Assembly (NCBI GenBank): GCA_016784025.1
Contig: JADHVL010000004.1
Span: 1-64,000, forward strand
Origin: Fidelibacterota bacterium
Lineage (GTDB): Bacteria > Fidelibacterota > UBA8477 > JABMPR01
Reading direction: 5' to 3'
DNA: 64,000 nucleotides
Every line of letters starts with the position of its first letter. The first letter of the stretch is position 1. A program made the position numbers and the translations under genes. The notes beneath the pieces are model-generated. The model had not been told where the DNA came from. It saw only the letters and a program-made list of their open reading frames with translations, and made no database searches. Of this stretch, positions 18,293 through 27,681 are shown one piece after another.

Positions 18293-19591
18293 TTATCTGT
18301 TCTCAATTCTAGTCACTTTTACTTTTTCTATGCGATTTCTTTCAACGGATAAAACTTCAAACTTAAAGTTTTCATATTCGATTATTTCACCTGGATCAGG
18401 AATAGTTCCCAGACTAGAATAGATAAAGCCTCCAATTGAATCAAAATCACGATCTTCAACGAATTCAATTCCTAATGCTTCGGCGACATCGTCGAGATGC
18501 GTAGTTGCCTCAATCAAATAGATATGTTTTTCAAGTTCAATAATTTCAGTTTCTTCGCCAGACTCGTCAATTTCATCTTTGAGATCACCAAGGACTTCCT
18601 CAATGATATCTTCAACAGCTATCATTCCGGAAAAGCCACCATATTCATCAACAACAATGGCTAACTTTTGTTTTTCCCTTTGCATTTCGCGCAAAAGATC
18701 ATCTACATGCTGATGTTCAGGAACAAACATGGCCTGTCTGGCTAAACGTTCAAGATTGATACGATGTGAGTTACTATGTAGATATGGTAAAATGTCTTTA
18801 ATAAAAACAATACCTCGAATCTGATCAATTTGGTCTTTATACAGTGGATATTTGGAATAGCCGCTCTCTCGAATGAGGGTTAAAACTTCATCACGACTCA
18901 TCTCAGTATGAAACATCAACACATCTGGTCGCGGAATCATTATTTCCTTGGCTTGGGTATCACCAAACTCAATAATGGAGTGGATCATCTCTTTTTCTTC
19001 TGCACCGATGACTCCTTGATCCTGCCCTAATTCCACCAATTCCTTAATTTCTTCATCGGAGGTAAAGTTTTCCTCTGGTTGAAGCCCGGTAAAATCCACC
19101 ATCTTCTCGACCAGATTATAAACAACCTGTGCTATTGGAGAGAATAATTTAAATATGATGGAGAGGGTACCAATAATCCTCGAAGCGAAACCCAATGAAT
19201 GGCGCATGGCCAGTACCTTTGGCGTAATCTCACCCAGAATAACCAGAACGATGGTGAGGACTATAGTTTCTATCATAAGAGCCAGGACTTGATTCACACC
19301 GCTCTGAATGGCGATCTCAGTAGTAATCAAGGCAGCCATGGAAGCCAGAGCCACATTGACAATGGTATTGCCAGTCAAAATGGTGATGAGCAGCCTTTTA
19401 GGGGTGGTTAGTAGACGAACTATGAGCCTGGAAGATGGAGCCAGGTCATGCTTTAATTTTTCAACATCATTTCTCTTTAAATTGAATAATGCAGTTTCAG
19501 ATCCGGAAAAGTAGGCAGACATTCCCAACAAGAGAACAAAACCAATTATTTGCCAGATGAGCGTGGACTCAAAGAATTCAGACAATTCCAT
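18293..19591 (-). CDS. CorC/HlyC-family CBS-domain membrane protein
   Basis: Membrane protein of the CNNM/CorC family, implicated in magnesium/cobalt export or resistance. The 432 residues show an N-terminal DUF21 membrane domain (about 1-190, four hydrophobic segments, FSGSETALF motif), a CBS pair (about 205-330, with IMIPRPDV and VVDEYGGFSGM), and a C-terminal CorC_HlyC domain (about 345-430, ending in VTRIENR). The ATG overlaps the ybeY stop by one base (TAATGG). The ybeY-corC pairing is widely conserved. GldE of gliding bacteria is a relative, but no other gld gene is here. Confidence 0.88.
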   Translation of the reverse strand: MELSEFFESTLIWQIIGFVLLLGMSAYFSGSETALFNLKRNDVEKLKHDLAPSSRLIVRLLTTPKRLLITILTGNTIVNVALASMAALITTEIAIQSGVNQVLALMIETIVLTIVLVILGEITPKVLAMRHSLGFASRIIGTLSIIFKLFSPIAQVVYNLVEKMVDFTGLQPEENFTSDEEIKELVELGQDQGVIGAEEKEMIHSIIEFGDTQAKEIMIPRPDVLMFHTEMSRDEVLTLIRESGYSKYPLYKDQIDQIRGIVFIKDILPYLHSNSHRINLERLARQAMFVPEHQHVDDLLREMQREKQKLAIVVDEYGGFSGMIAVEDIIEEVLGDLKDEIDESGEETEIIELEKHIYLIEATTHLDDVAEALGIEFVEDRDFDSIGGFIYSSLGTIPDPGEIIEYENFKFEVLSVERNRIEKVKVTRIENR

Positions 19592-20013
19592 TAAAGGTCC
19601 AAGTCCATAAGTTTGTCCATATATTGATTCTCTAAATCCGTCATTTGATCTTTCAAAGTTTGTGTATCATCCTCATATCCACATAAATGTAAACACCCAT
19701 GAATAAGAACTCTAATTAACTCATCTGCCGGCCTGGTGTTAAACGAATTCGCATTCTCGACAATCTGATCATAGGAGAGGTAAATCTCACCTTCAATACT
19801 TTCATCAGGATCATTCAGATTAAATGCTATCACGTCAGTATAAACATCCTTCTCGAAATATTCTTTTTTCATAAGGCGAAGATCATCGCGACTCATAAAT
19901 ATGACGTTTACATACTCAAAGGTTTTATGCTCACCTGATAGCACTTCGCGTACACATGCTTTGAATCGAGGATCGTCAACTCGATCAGGCGGATCGATGA
20001 TATCAATTTTCAT
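19591..20013 (-). CDS. ybeY: Endoribonuclease YbeY
   Basis: Single-strand endoribonuclease needed for 16S rRNA 3' end maturation and ribosome quality control. The metal site HGCLHLCGYEDD lies at residues 105-116: two His (105 and 109) are in place, but the third ligand is Asp 115 instead of the His seen in E. coli, a variant I associate with Bacteroidetes-type proteins. The 140-residue length is normal. It precedes corC with a one-base overlap and follows the pgpH-like gene by 44 bases, the common conserved neighbourhood. Confidence 0.92.
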   Translation of the reverse strand: MKIDIIDPPDRVDDPRFKACVREVLSGEHKTFEYVNVIFMSRDDLRLMKKEYFEKDVYTDVIAFNLNDPDESIEGEIYLSYDQIVENANSFNTRPADELIRVLIHGCLHLCGYEDDTQTLKDQMTDLENQYMDKLMDLDL

Positions 20014-20057
20014 GGATGGGGTAGAGTTTTGCTTGAGGTGACTTGCTTTGTGGTTGA

Positions 20058-22361
20058 TTAGTCTTCATCATCCATTATATGCAGTTTTTCCCGTTGCCCT
20101 GGGTATTCGATTCTTTCGTGCATACTTCCAGTAAGAACAGGCATCATGGCACTTTTAATAATCTCAAGATCTCTAAAAGTAAGTGGACAATTGATTAACT
20201 CCCCACCTTTGATTCTGCTTTCGATTATTGTATTCATCAGGGATTCAAGACGTTGGGGATTGGGATTTTTTAAACTTCGCGAAGCTGCTTCAACGGCTTC
20301 GGCAATCATTAAAATACCTGTTTCCTTTGTATTTGGTCTGGGACCAGGATATCTGAAGTCTGACTCATTTATATCTGAATCGGTTTCTTTGGCCTTTTCT
20401 AACGCTTGCTGATAAAAGTACTCGACTCTGGTTTTTCCGTGGTGCATGGGTATAAAATCTGCCACAATAGAGGGCAATCGATTTTCATCTGCCAGTTTGA
20501 TACCATCCTTAACATGTGCAACAATTACGGTTGCACTAAGCCTGGGGGAGAGTTTATCGTGTTTGTTGGTTCCCCGTAATTGGTTTTCAATAAAGTATTC
20601 TGGCTTTTCTGCTTTACCAATATCATGATAGTAAGCACCCACACGAGCCAGTAATGAATTAGCTCCAACTGCCTCTGAAGCTGCTACCGCCAGGTTGCCA
20701 ACATCGATACTATGTTTAAAAGTACCGGGGGCTTTCATAGCTAGCTTACTCAATAGTTTGTTGTTAAAATCCAGTAGTTCAAGCAAAGTTAAATTGGTAG
20801 TGATTTTGAAAACTCTCTCAATCAGTACCAGAAGTCCATAAGATAGAAGTGGAGATAAGATGCCATTTGCTGCAGCAAAAACCATATGCTCCATGACAGA
20901 TTCCCAATTACTAAACTTGATCATTTCAAATACTGCAATTACGGCGACATACCCTGAAGTGACGGCCAGAATACTCCATAATATTTGTGTTCGCGATCTG
21001 AGTCGTCGAACCGTATAGATTGCCAGAGAAGAAACAAATAGGTTGGCTACAATAAACGGGATGTTATTACTGAGAATAATACCGGTAAGCAGTGTAAGTG
21101 TCACCATAATGATGAAGGCAATTCTACCATCAAAGACCACTGTAAATATCATGGCAGCAATGCTCATAGGGACAAAAAACTCCGACCAGCCCAGTTTATA
21201 GACGATGAGGTGAGCAAGTGCGAGATGCATGATAAAAATAACACCAACCAGGGCGATGAGTTTTATATCGTTGTATATCTGGCTCCGATACGTCTGGAGA
21301 TAAGCAAAAAAGAAAAAGAGTAAAAATGCTGAAAGCATAATTTTACCCATAAAGGTGGTCACCTTGTTGGCTGCTGATTCACCATAGCCCTTACGGATGT
21401 ATTCCTTCTCCATGGAATTCAGTTTTTGTTTGATCTGGGGAGTTACACGGGTATTGGCATCTACAATACGCTCGTTTTTGAAGACTTTTCCCACGCTGAT
21501 AGGTACCAGATTGCGAGCCTCGGCAATGCGGTTATCAGTAAGCTCAGCAGAATAGTTCAGATTCGGAATCATCACAGCGAAGGCGATGTCTTCAGCAAGT
21601 TGCTGTATACTTGGATTGCGATCAAAGTAGTTGGAGCTGAGCACTTTCTGTACACCTTCCCAGGACTGCTCCATGTTTCTAAAATCTTTAGGATTCCGGC
21701 TTGATTCTTTACCCCGCATAATCATGGTAATCCGAGCGACATCAATATCTGGAGGAAGATCACCAATAATACCCAGCATATACTGCGGTAGGAGTGCTTG
21801 TTTTACCGAATTAACAAGTTGCCAGGTGGAGGGGCCTTTTTCTAAGAAATAGTCCCAGCGCGGCGTACCTAAATTTTTGAGACCTCTATTCTGTAAATCC
21901 AACTTAATGTTCAAAACGTGCAATGAGTCTTCTTGCAACTGTAAAATCATGGAGTCTGCTGCCAGCGTATCAGTAAGGGTACTCCAATAATTTCTCTTGG
22001 CTGCCAATCCTTTTTCAGCCTGATACCAAAGGGCGAGTTGTACACGCATCTCATCGATAGCTGTATTTACCTTATCACGACTTGTGTTGTCCCAGATAAA
22101 GACGGGTTGTACGGTACTCTCACGAGCATTTCGGTCTGTCTCAAGTGCCTCGCTTGTTTTTAATATATCAAAATCAAAAGGTGCGATAATGGTCTCAGTC
22201 GTAATCTGATCAACGGCATAGTCGAATTGAAACATTTTGCCGCGAGGGAAGAATAGTGCAGTAACAACGAGAAGCAGAGCAATAAGTGTTATTTGGCTGA
22301 TCCTCAGCCAAAGGTGATATTTCTTTTCGTCACTGACGACCTTTTTTGATTGTGGCAACAT
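20058..22361 (-). CDS. pgpH: PgpH-type 7TM-HD cyclic-di-AMP phosphodiesterase
   Basis: Membrane-bound HD-domain phosphodiesterase expected to hydrolyse c-di-AMP to pApA. From N to C: one membrane segment (about residues 20-40), a large extracytoplasmic 7TM-HDED domain (about 45-330), about seven membrane segments (340-530), and a cytoplasmic HD domain with HSIDVGNLA (about 562), the HD pair in YYHDIGKAEKPEYF (about 590) and HHGKTRVEYFY. Length of 767 residues matches the family. It begins seven bases after the acyl-CoA dehydrogenase stop. A diadenylate cyclase, which should accompany it in the genome, is not in this window. Confidence 0.9.
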   Translation of the reverse strand: MLPQSKKVVSDEKKYHLWLRISQITLIALLLVVTALFFPRGKMFQFDYAVDQITTETIIAPFDFDILKTSEALETDRNARESTVQPVFIWDNTSRDKVNTAIDEMRVQLALWYQAEKGLAAKRNYWSTLTDTLAADSMILQLQEDSLHVLNIKLDLQNRGLKNLGTPRWDYFLEKGPSTWQLVNSVKQALLPQYMLGIIGDLPPDIDVARITMIMRGKESSRNPKDFRNMEQSWEGVQKVLSSNYFDRNPSIQQLAEDIAFAVMIPNLNYSAELTDNRIAEARNLVPISVGKVFKNERIVDANTRVTPQIKQKLNSMEKEYIRKGYGESAANKVTTFMGKIMLSAFLLFFFFAYLQTYRSQIYNDIKLIALVGVIFIMHLALAHLIVYKLGWSEFFVPMSIAAMIFTVVFDGRIAFIIMVTLTLLTGIILSNNIPFIVANLFVSSLAIYTVRRLRSRTQILWSILAVTSGYVAVIAVFEMIKFSNWESVMEHMVFAAANGILSPLLSYGLLVLIERVFKITTNLTLLELLDFNNKLLSKLAMKAPGTFKHSIDVGNLAVAASEAVGANSLLARVGAYYHDIGKAEKPEYFIENQLRGTNKHDKLSPRLSATVIVAHVKDGIKLADENRLPSIVADFIPMHHGKTRVEYFYQQALEKAKETDSDINESDFRYPGPRPNTKETGILMIAEAVEAASRSLKNPNPQRLESLMNTIIESRIKGGELINCPLTFRDLEIIKSAMMPVLTGSMHERIEYPGQREKLHIMDDED

Positions 22362-22368
22362 GTAGTAA

Positions 22369-23517
22369 TTATAACCCTTTCATAAGCTGCTTCAAAATCA
22401 CAAGTTTTTGAACTTCAGATGTCCCTTCGCCAATGGTGAGTACTTTGGCATCGCGAAAGAATCGTTCCACTTGAAATTCTTTTATGTATCCGTAACCGCC
22501 ATGGACCTGAACGGCCATATTGGTCGCTCGTACCGCAGTCTCAGAAGCCTTTAATTTAGCCATGGCTGCAGCTTTTACTACATTTCCACCATGATCTTTC
22601 ACATAACTCGCCTGGTAAACCAGATGTCGTGCTGCTTCAATCTCCGTGGCGATCTCTGCCAACTGCATTCCCACTCCCTGGAAGCGATATATCTTTTTTC
22701 CAAAGGCTTCGCGTTCATCAGCATATTTTAAAGCAGCCTGTAAAGCACCTTCGGCTAGACCAAGTGACAGGGCTGCTACACTTATGCGCCCGCCAACCAA
22801 TGCAGTCATCATCTGGCTAAATCCAACATCCAACTCCCCGAGCAATGCTCCAGCCGGAACCCGCATATTTTCAAATGTCAATGCTCGCGTATCAGAACCA
22901 CGCCAACCCATTTTCTTTTCAGGGGGACCTATAGTGAAACCAGGAGTTTTTGGGTCAACCATAAAGACGGAGACCCCACCAGGTCGTTTAGCCTCAGGAT
23001 CAGTTACTGCTGTTAGGTTGCAAACCCCTGAGAAACCAGCATTGGTTATGAAATTTTTTGATCCATTTATGACCCATTCATCTCCATCCCGAACAGCAGT
23101 TGTCTTCGTGCCACCTGCATCTGATCCAGCTTCTGGTTCTGTCAAACCAAAACATGCGAGATATTTACCTGAGATCAGGTTCGGCAAATGAGCATTTTTT
23201 TGCTCTTCGTTCCCAAACAGATAAATGGGACTTATCCCCAGCGATATATGGGCCGCCACAGTAATTGCAACTGATGAATCAACTTTAGCCAACTCCTCAA
23301 TCACCAGGGTATAGGCCAGCGTATCCATAGCAGCGCCACCATATTCTTCTGGAAAGGGAATTCCCAGAAGCCCCAACTCTGCCAGCTTTGGAATCAGCTC
23401 AAGCGGGAAACGTTCTTCCTTGTCAATGGCTTCAGCAATGGGAGCAACTTCATTTGCAGCAAAGTCCCTAACCATATCCTGGAGCATATAATGCTCATCT
23501 TGAAAGTATTGCTTCAC
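22369..23517 (-). CDS. Acyl-CoA dehydrogenase, short-chain type
   Basis: FAD enzyme that oxidises acyl-CoA to enoyl-CoA and passes electrons to ETF. The 382 residues show the family order: N-terminal helical domain, FGLTEPEAGSDAGG (about 123-136) and the FITNAG flavin loop, then the C-terminal helices ending in the catalytic Glu of LTIGEGTSEVQK (about residue 366). The profile resembles butyryl/short-chain enzymes (BCAD). The start is GTG at 23517 behind a GGGGG ribosome site. It sits between fabH and pgpH in a long minus-strand run, so it may serve fatty acid turnover. EtfAB at 10838-12577 is the likely electron acceptor. Confidence 0.92.
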   Translation of the reverse strand: MKQYFQDEHYMLQDMVRDFAANEVAPIAEAIDKEERFPLELIPKLAELGLLGIPFPEEYGGAAMDTLAYTLVIEELAKVDSSVAITVAAHISLGISPIYLFGNEEQKNAHLPNLISGKYLACFGLTEPEAGSDAGGTKTTAVRDGDEWVINGSKNFITNAGFSGVCNLTAVTDPEAKRPGGVSVFMVDPKTPGFTIGPPEKKMGWRGSDTRALTFENMRVPAGALLGELDVGFSQMMTALVGGRISVAALSLGLAEGALQAALKYADEREAFGKKIYRFQGVGMQLAEIATEIEAARHLVYQASYVKDHGGNVVKAAAMAKLKASETAVRATNMAVQVHGGYGYIKEFQVERFFRDAKVLTIGEGTSEVQKLVILKQLMKGL

Positions 23518-23552
23518 TTTATATCCCCCTGTCTTTGAATAGAATAATTAAT

Positions 23553-24545
23553 CTACCACCTCATTACGGAAGCACCCCAGGTAAAACCAGCTCCAAACGA
23601 GGCCACCACAATTGTATCACCGCGATTAATCTTGCCCTCCTGCATAGCTTCAAAAAGTGCAATTGGTATTGAGGCTGATGTCGTATTCCCATACTTATGG
23701 ATATTGGAATAGACAACACTGTGCATTTCGAGATCTAAGCGATTGGCCACTGCTTCAGTGATTCTCAGATTGGCCTGGTGAGGAACAACCAATTTCACTT
23801 CCGACTTCTCCACGCCAGCCGCTTCCAGCGCCTCAGCTATCACTTGAGGAAATTTTGTCACGGCATGTTTGAACACGGTTCGACCGTTCATCACGACATT
23901 ACCATAACCTTTGTCTAGTAATTCTTTTGTCAAAAATGGGTTATCCAGAGTTGAAGGTGTGCGCAACATGAGATCTTCGGCATAGCGACCATCTGAATGG
24001 GTCTTAACAGATAATAGACCTCTATCCTCATCGGTAGCCTTAATAACAGTTGCCGCAGCGCCATCACCAAAGAGGACAGCCGTATCGCGACCAGCTGTGG
24101 TAAAATCAAGGGCCACTGACTGAACTTCAGAAGTAATCAGAAGGATATTATTGTAGGCGCCTGACTCAATGAAGGCTTTCGAAACTGAAAGGCCGTATAA
24201 AAACCCTGAGCAAGCCATTCGGATGTCTAGGGCAGGTGTTCCAGGAATCCCCAGACGTCGGGTCATCATGGGTCCGCCGCCAGGTGCGAAGTAGTCACTG
24301 GCCATGGTTGAGAAGATGATATGTTCCACCTCCTCTGCCTGCATTCCAGCCTTCTCCAGTGCTTCTTCTGACGCCTTTAATGCCAGGTCAGTAGTGCATT
24401 CTCCATCCACATGATGACGCTCCTGGATACCACTTCTCTCACGGATCCAGTCATCGGATGTGTCCATCAGTTTTTCTAAATCTTGGTTGGTTACTACATT
24501 CTCAGGGACATACATTCCGATTGCATCGATGTAAGCTTTACGCAT
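23553..24545 (-). CDS. fabH: 3-oxoacyl-[acyl-carrier-protein] synthase III
   Basis: Condensing enzyme that starts fatty acid synthesis from acyl-CoA and malonyl-ACP. The catalytic triad is visible: Cys112 in DIRMACSGFL, His in VPHQANLRI (about residue 256) and Asn in IHKYGNTTSASIP (about 286). The FGDGAAA motif and GFTWGASVMRW ending are also typical. Length of 330 residues is normal. GGAG within the overlap-proximal region after the recJ stop provides the ribosome site. No acyl carrier protein or plsX gene is adjacent, so this may be one of several FabH copies. Confidence 0.93.
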   Translation of the reverse strand: MRKAYIDAIGMYVPENVVTNQDLEKLMDTSDDWIRERSGIQERHHVDGECTTDLALKASEEALEKAGMQAEEVEHIIFSTMASDYFAPGGGPMMTRRLGIPGTPALDIRMACSGFLYGLSVSKAFIESGAYNNILLITSEVQSVALDFTTAGRDTAVLFGDGAAATVIKATDEDRGLLSVKTHSDGRYAEDLMLRTPSTLDNPFLTKELLDKGYGNVVMNGRTVFKHAVTKFPQVIAEALEAAGVEKSEVKLVVPHQANLRITEAVANRLDLEMHSVVYSNIHKYGNTTSASIPIALFEAMQEGKINRGDTIVVASFGAGFTWGASVMRW

Positions 24546-24554
24546 TGTCTACTC

Positions 24555-26261
24555 CTAATCCATTATCCTGATATCTTTTAATTCTAATTGGATAGTTTTC
24601 CGACCTTGCCATTCATTTTCTGCCAGGACATAAGCCATTTCCAGACTCTTTTTAGAGTACAATAATTCTAGAGACTCGGCCATTCCAAACCCAATAGCAT
24701 CCAGAACGGTCCTCCCTTGACGAACTTTAAATTTTAAATGATTTTTACCGACAATCTTGGGCCGGGGATAACCGATTACTTCCAGATTCTGGCTGGCGAA
24801 CAGGGGACGCATATTTCCCGGTCCATAGGGGGCCAACCTGCGGAGTGTCTCCATTAATTGGGAGTTAATATCGGAAAATTCTATAATAGACTCAATTTTT
24901 AGGCGGGGTCGCATCATTTCTTCTGTTACTTGGGCCATAGCCACTTCCTGGAAACGTTTCTCAAATGCTTCCAGATTAGCAGGATCAATGGACATTCCTG
25001 CGGCCATAGTATGTCCGCCAAAGCTGAGCAGCAGATCAGCACATTTTGAGAAAGCAGCATGAAGATCAAAACCACTGATACTTCTGGCAGAAGCTTTGCC
25101 CACACCATCGTTTACTGCAATAATCACGGTGGGAACGAAATATCTTTCCTTTAACTTTGAGGCGACGATCCCTATGACTCCATGATGCCAACCCTCATGA
25201 TAAAGGACCAGAGACCGTTTTTCCCTGGGGTCATACTTCGCATTAGAAAGTCGTACGGCTTCATCAAATATTTTGCCCTCAACGGTCTTTCGAACTTCAT
25301 TTTCAGAGTTGAGAACGGCGGATAATTCTTTGGCTTCAGACTGAGTGGTCGATGTCATGAGTCGAACGGCACGCATGGCTTCACCTAAGCGACCTACAGC
25401 ATTAATTCGAGGTCCTAAGCCAAAGAGCACATCTGAGACTGTGACTTCATCTCGAGTTATGCCAGCCACTTTCTTCAATGCTACAATTCCAGGACGACTT
25501 CCCCTGCTAATTAATTTTAGTCCTTCACCAACTATAATTCTATTTTCACCAGTGACTTTGACTATATCTGCAGCGGTGCCAATGGCAGCAAGATCTAAAA
25601 ATTGGAGCGCTTGCTCAGCTGAGTGGTTGCGTTTCTTTGCGAGTGCCTGAGTGAGTTTGAAAGCGACGCCAGCCCCACATAAATTCTTATTGGGATATTC
25701 ACAATCTGCCTGTTTGGGATTCAATATTGCTATAGCATCAGGTAATATTGCATCTGGAATATGGTGATCTGTAATCATCATATTGACACTGAGGGTCTTG
25801 GCGTATTCAACCTGTTCCACGGCTGTGATACCACAATCGCAGGTAATAATCAGTTTAGCTCCAATCTCAGCAGCATAATCAATACCTTTATGAGAAACTC
25901 CGTATCCTTCCGTATTTCTATCCGGTATATAGAATTCCGATTTTGCGCCTATGGATTGCAAAAATAAGTGTAAAAGAGATGCTGCAGTAGTACCGTCCAC
26001 ATCATAATCCCCATAAACCAGAATAGGAGCATGCTCATCGAGGCACTCAGAAATCACATCCACTGCTTTGTCCATATTCAACATGAGGAATGGATCATGT
26101 AAATGAGAAATAGAAGGATTGAAGAATTGGCGAGCCTCATCAAGCGTGCGTAAATCACGGCGCCAGAGCATCCCACCAACGACTGGTGAAACACCCAGAG
26201 AAGCTGTGAGATTCTCTATTTCCCCTTGGGGACTGTCTTGAATGATCCAGATTTTTTCCAT
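24555..26261 (-). CDS. recJ: Single-stranded-DNA exonuclease RecJ
   Basis: 5'-3' exonuclease acting on single-stranded DNA in recombination and repair. The DHH phosphoesterase motifs are in order: DYDVDGTTAASLL (about residues 83-95), ITCDCGIT, ITDHHIPD (about 163-170) and, in the DHHA1 domain, GGHTMAAGMSID. A C-terminal OB-fold binds DNA. Length of 568 residues is normal. There is no clear Shine-Dalgarno before the ATG. It begins 117 bases downstream of the RNase P RNA on the same strand and heads the run recJ-fabH-acyl-CoA dehydrogenase-pgpH-ybeY-corC-mazG. Confidence 0.95.
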   Translation of the reverse strand: MEKIWIIQDSPQGEIENLTASLGVSPVVGGMLWRRDLRTLDEARQFFNPSISHLHDPFLMLNMDKAVDVISECLDEHAPILVYGDYDVDGTTAASLLHLFLQSIGAKSEFYIPDRNTEGYGVSHKGIDYAAEIGAKLIITCDCGITAVEQVEYAKTLSVNMMITDHHIPDAILPDAIAILNPKQADCEYPNKNLCGAGVAFKLTQALAKKRNHSAEQALQFLDLAAIGTAADIVKVTGENRIIVGEGLKLISRGSRPGIVALKKVAGITRDEVTVSDVLFGLGPRINAVGRLGEAMRAVRLMTSTTQSEAKELSAVLNSENEVRKTVEGKIFDEAVRLSNAKYDPREKRSLVLYHEGWHHGVIGIVASKLKERYFVPTVIIAVNDGVGKASARSISGFDLHAAFSKCADLLLSFGGHTMAAGMSIDPANLEAFEKRFQEVAMAQVTEEMMRPRLKIESIIEFSDINSQLMETLRRLAPYGPGNMRPLFASQNLEVIGYPRPKIVGKNHLKFKVRQGRTVLDAIGFGMAESLELLYSKKSLEMAYVLAENEWQGRKTIQLELKDIRIMD

Positions 26262-26377
26262 AATTAATTGGTCTATAGTATAAGTTTCAGATTGGTTTAA
26301 TTCACGGTAAAAACGTCACTGTTTTTGACCTGATATCACATCATTTGAGATTGGCTGATGCCAATGGTAGGTAAATA

Positions 26378-26861
26378 AATGGGTGGATCTATAAGCCGGA
26401 TTTTGTCTAACCCTCAAAAGAGGATGAGGCAGCCATTGATCTGGATCTCCATTTGCATGGAGATACTAGCTTCCTACCCGAAGAGTTTCATCATAGATGA
26501 ATGGCGGACGACCATGCTCTTCTGCTTGAAATTGCTCCGATTGGGGTTTACCCCCAGCATCAGTTACCTGACACCGGCGTGAGCTCTTACCTCACGTTTT
26601 CACCCTTACCCGCCTTCGCTCGACTCCCGCCTTCGTCGGGTCTCGAGCTACGGCGCGGCAAGCCCACTAACGGGGCCTGCCGCGGCGTAGCTCCAAGATC
26701 GCGGTAGCGAGAATGGAGCGAAGACGGGCGGTATCTTTTCTGCGGCACTTTCCATCCCTACCCAAAGATAGAGTCCCATGCTCCAAACATGGGCAACCTG
26801 TCCTGCGGAGTCCGGACTTTCCTCCCAGCAGTTGCCAGGTGACTGCCCGATCCACCCATTT
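26378..26861 (-). ncRNA. rnpB: RNase P RNA (bacterial class A) with enlarged P12
   Basis: Catalytic RNA of RNase P, which matures tRNA 5' ends. Read on the minus strand, the ends pair as P1 (AAUGGGUGGAUC with GAUCCACCCAUU). The 5' conserved region GAGGAAAGUCCGGACUCC follows at about 26824-26807, then the AGAAAAGAUACCGCC part leading to P12, GGUAAGGGUGAAA after P12 and the 3' segment GACAAAAUCCGGCUUAUAGAU. About 484 nt is longer than the usual 350-400, because P12 is extended by an inserted hairpin of about 120 nt. A candidate -10 TAATAT lies at 26876-26871. A small hairpin (26350-26365) follows the 3' end without a U-run. Confidence 0.95.
26609..26731. repeat. GC-rich palindromic insert forming the RNase P P12 arm
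   Basis: The segment folds back on itself. The outer arms CGAGCGAAGGCGGG / CCCGTCTTCGCTCC pair with few mismatches. The inner GGAGCTACGCCGCGGCAGGCC / GGCTTGCCGCGCCGTAGCTC arms pair almost completely. Its GC content is far above the flanks and its inner arm resembles dispersed bacterial palindromic elements. It lies exactly where P12 belongs. Confidence 0.7.
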
Positions 26862-26906
26862 AAAAAAGCGATATTAAACTAAGTCATTGTGTGTGGACTA
26901 AAAGAA

Positions 26907-26933
26907 AAATGATCCGATTTCTCGGATCATTTC
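26907..26933 (-). terminator. Terminator of the zinc-ribbon gene
   Basis: Minus-strand RNA reads AAAUGAUCCGA, loop GAAA, UCGGAUCAUUU, then UUCUUUU. The 11-bp perfect stem capped by a GNRA-type loop and the U-rich tail lie 35 bases past the stop of the coiled-coil zinc-ribbon gene, just before rnpB. Confidence 0.85.
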
Positions 26934-26967
26934 TTTAAAAATTTCTATTGTAAAATTGAAAGGTGAC

Positions 26968-27681
26968 TTAGTCATCCTCTCCAGGTAAAATAACCAGAAT
27001 CCTGCCACAATTTTCACATTCAATAAAAGCATCCATCTGTTGAATTTCATAAATGGTTTGTGGATTAAGCTGTTTGTGACACCCCGTACAGGATCCACGC
27101 TCAATAGGAACTACAGCACGTCTACGAGCTTTTAGAATTCTATCATATTTTCGCAAGTAACGTTGGCCAACATTTTTGATCAGCTCAATCCTTTGAGCTT
27201 CAAGCTCTTCCTGGCGAGCATCGGTAAGATCTGATTTTTCCTTCAACTCATCACGGTTTGCATCAAGTTGTTCAACAAAGGCTGTACTCTGCTCTTCGGA
27301 TGTGGCGATAATCTCTTCCAGTTTCTCAATTTCCGATTCAAGATATAATTGTCGCCCTTCACCCACGCTCATTTCAGACTTAACTGTTTCAATCTCATTG
27401 GTTAAGGCATCGTATTCACGATTGGTGGTCACCAGATAAAGTTGATCCTGGTATTTCTTAACTTTTTCCTCAGAATCCATGAGAGCACCCTTGATGCTCA
27501 CCAACTCTTTCTGATTTTCTTCAAGCGTTGATCGAGTTGTCTCTAATTCAGATTTTACGCTTTCAGCCTGAGTTTCCAGTTTTTCGACTTGTTGAGGAAG
27601 ACTCCCCTTTTTCTCATCAATTTCAAAGAGCTGACGATCTATCTCCTGAAGTTCAATCAAAAATTTTAACGTATTGTTCAT
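26968..27681 (-). CDS. Coiled-coil protein with C-terminal C4 zinc ribbon
   Basis: Cytoplasmic protein of the widespread coiled-coil plus zinc-ribbon family (zf-RING_7/DUF164 type). Residues about 5-175 are nearly continuous heptad-rich helix. The C-terminal end has the two-knuckle zinc site GSCTGCHKQL and ECENCGRIL (about residues 197-230) with an acidic tail (PGEDD). The molecular role of the family is not settled; proposals involve nucleic acid binding or translation. Length of 237 residues is normal. It is a single transcription unit with its own terminator, immediately upstream of rnpB. Confidence 0.85.
   Translation of the reverse strand: MNNTLKFLIELQEIDRQLFEIDEKKGSLPQQVEKLETQAESVKSELETTRSTLEENQKELVSIKGALMDSEEKVKKYQDQLYLVTTNREYDALTNEIETVKSEMSVGEGRQLYLESEIEKLEEIIATSEEQSTAFVEQLDANRDELKEKSDLTDARQEELEAQRIELIKNVGQRYLRKYDRILKARRRAVVPIERGSCTGCHKQLNPQTIYEIQQMDAFIECENCGRILVILPGEDD

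Noticed and set aside
22646-23191. 181-codon plus-strand frame opposite the acyl-CoA dehydrogenase
   Set aside because: Antisense to a conserved enzyme with all motifs; no independent support.
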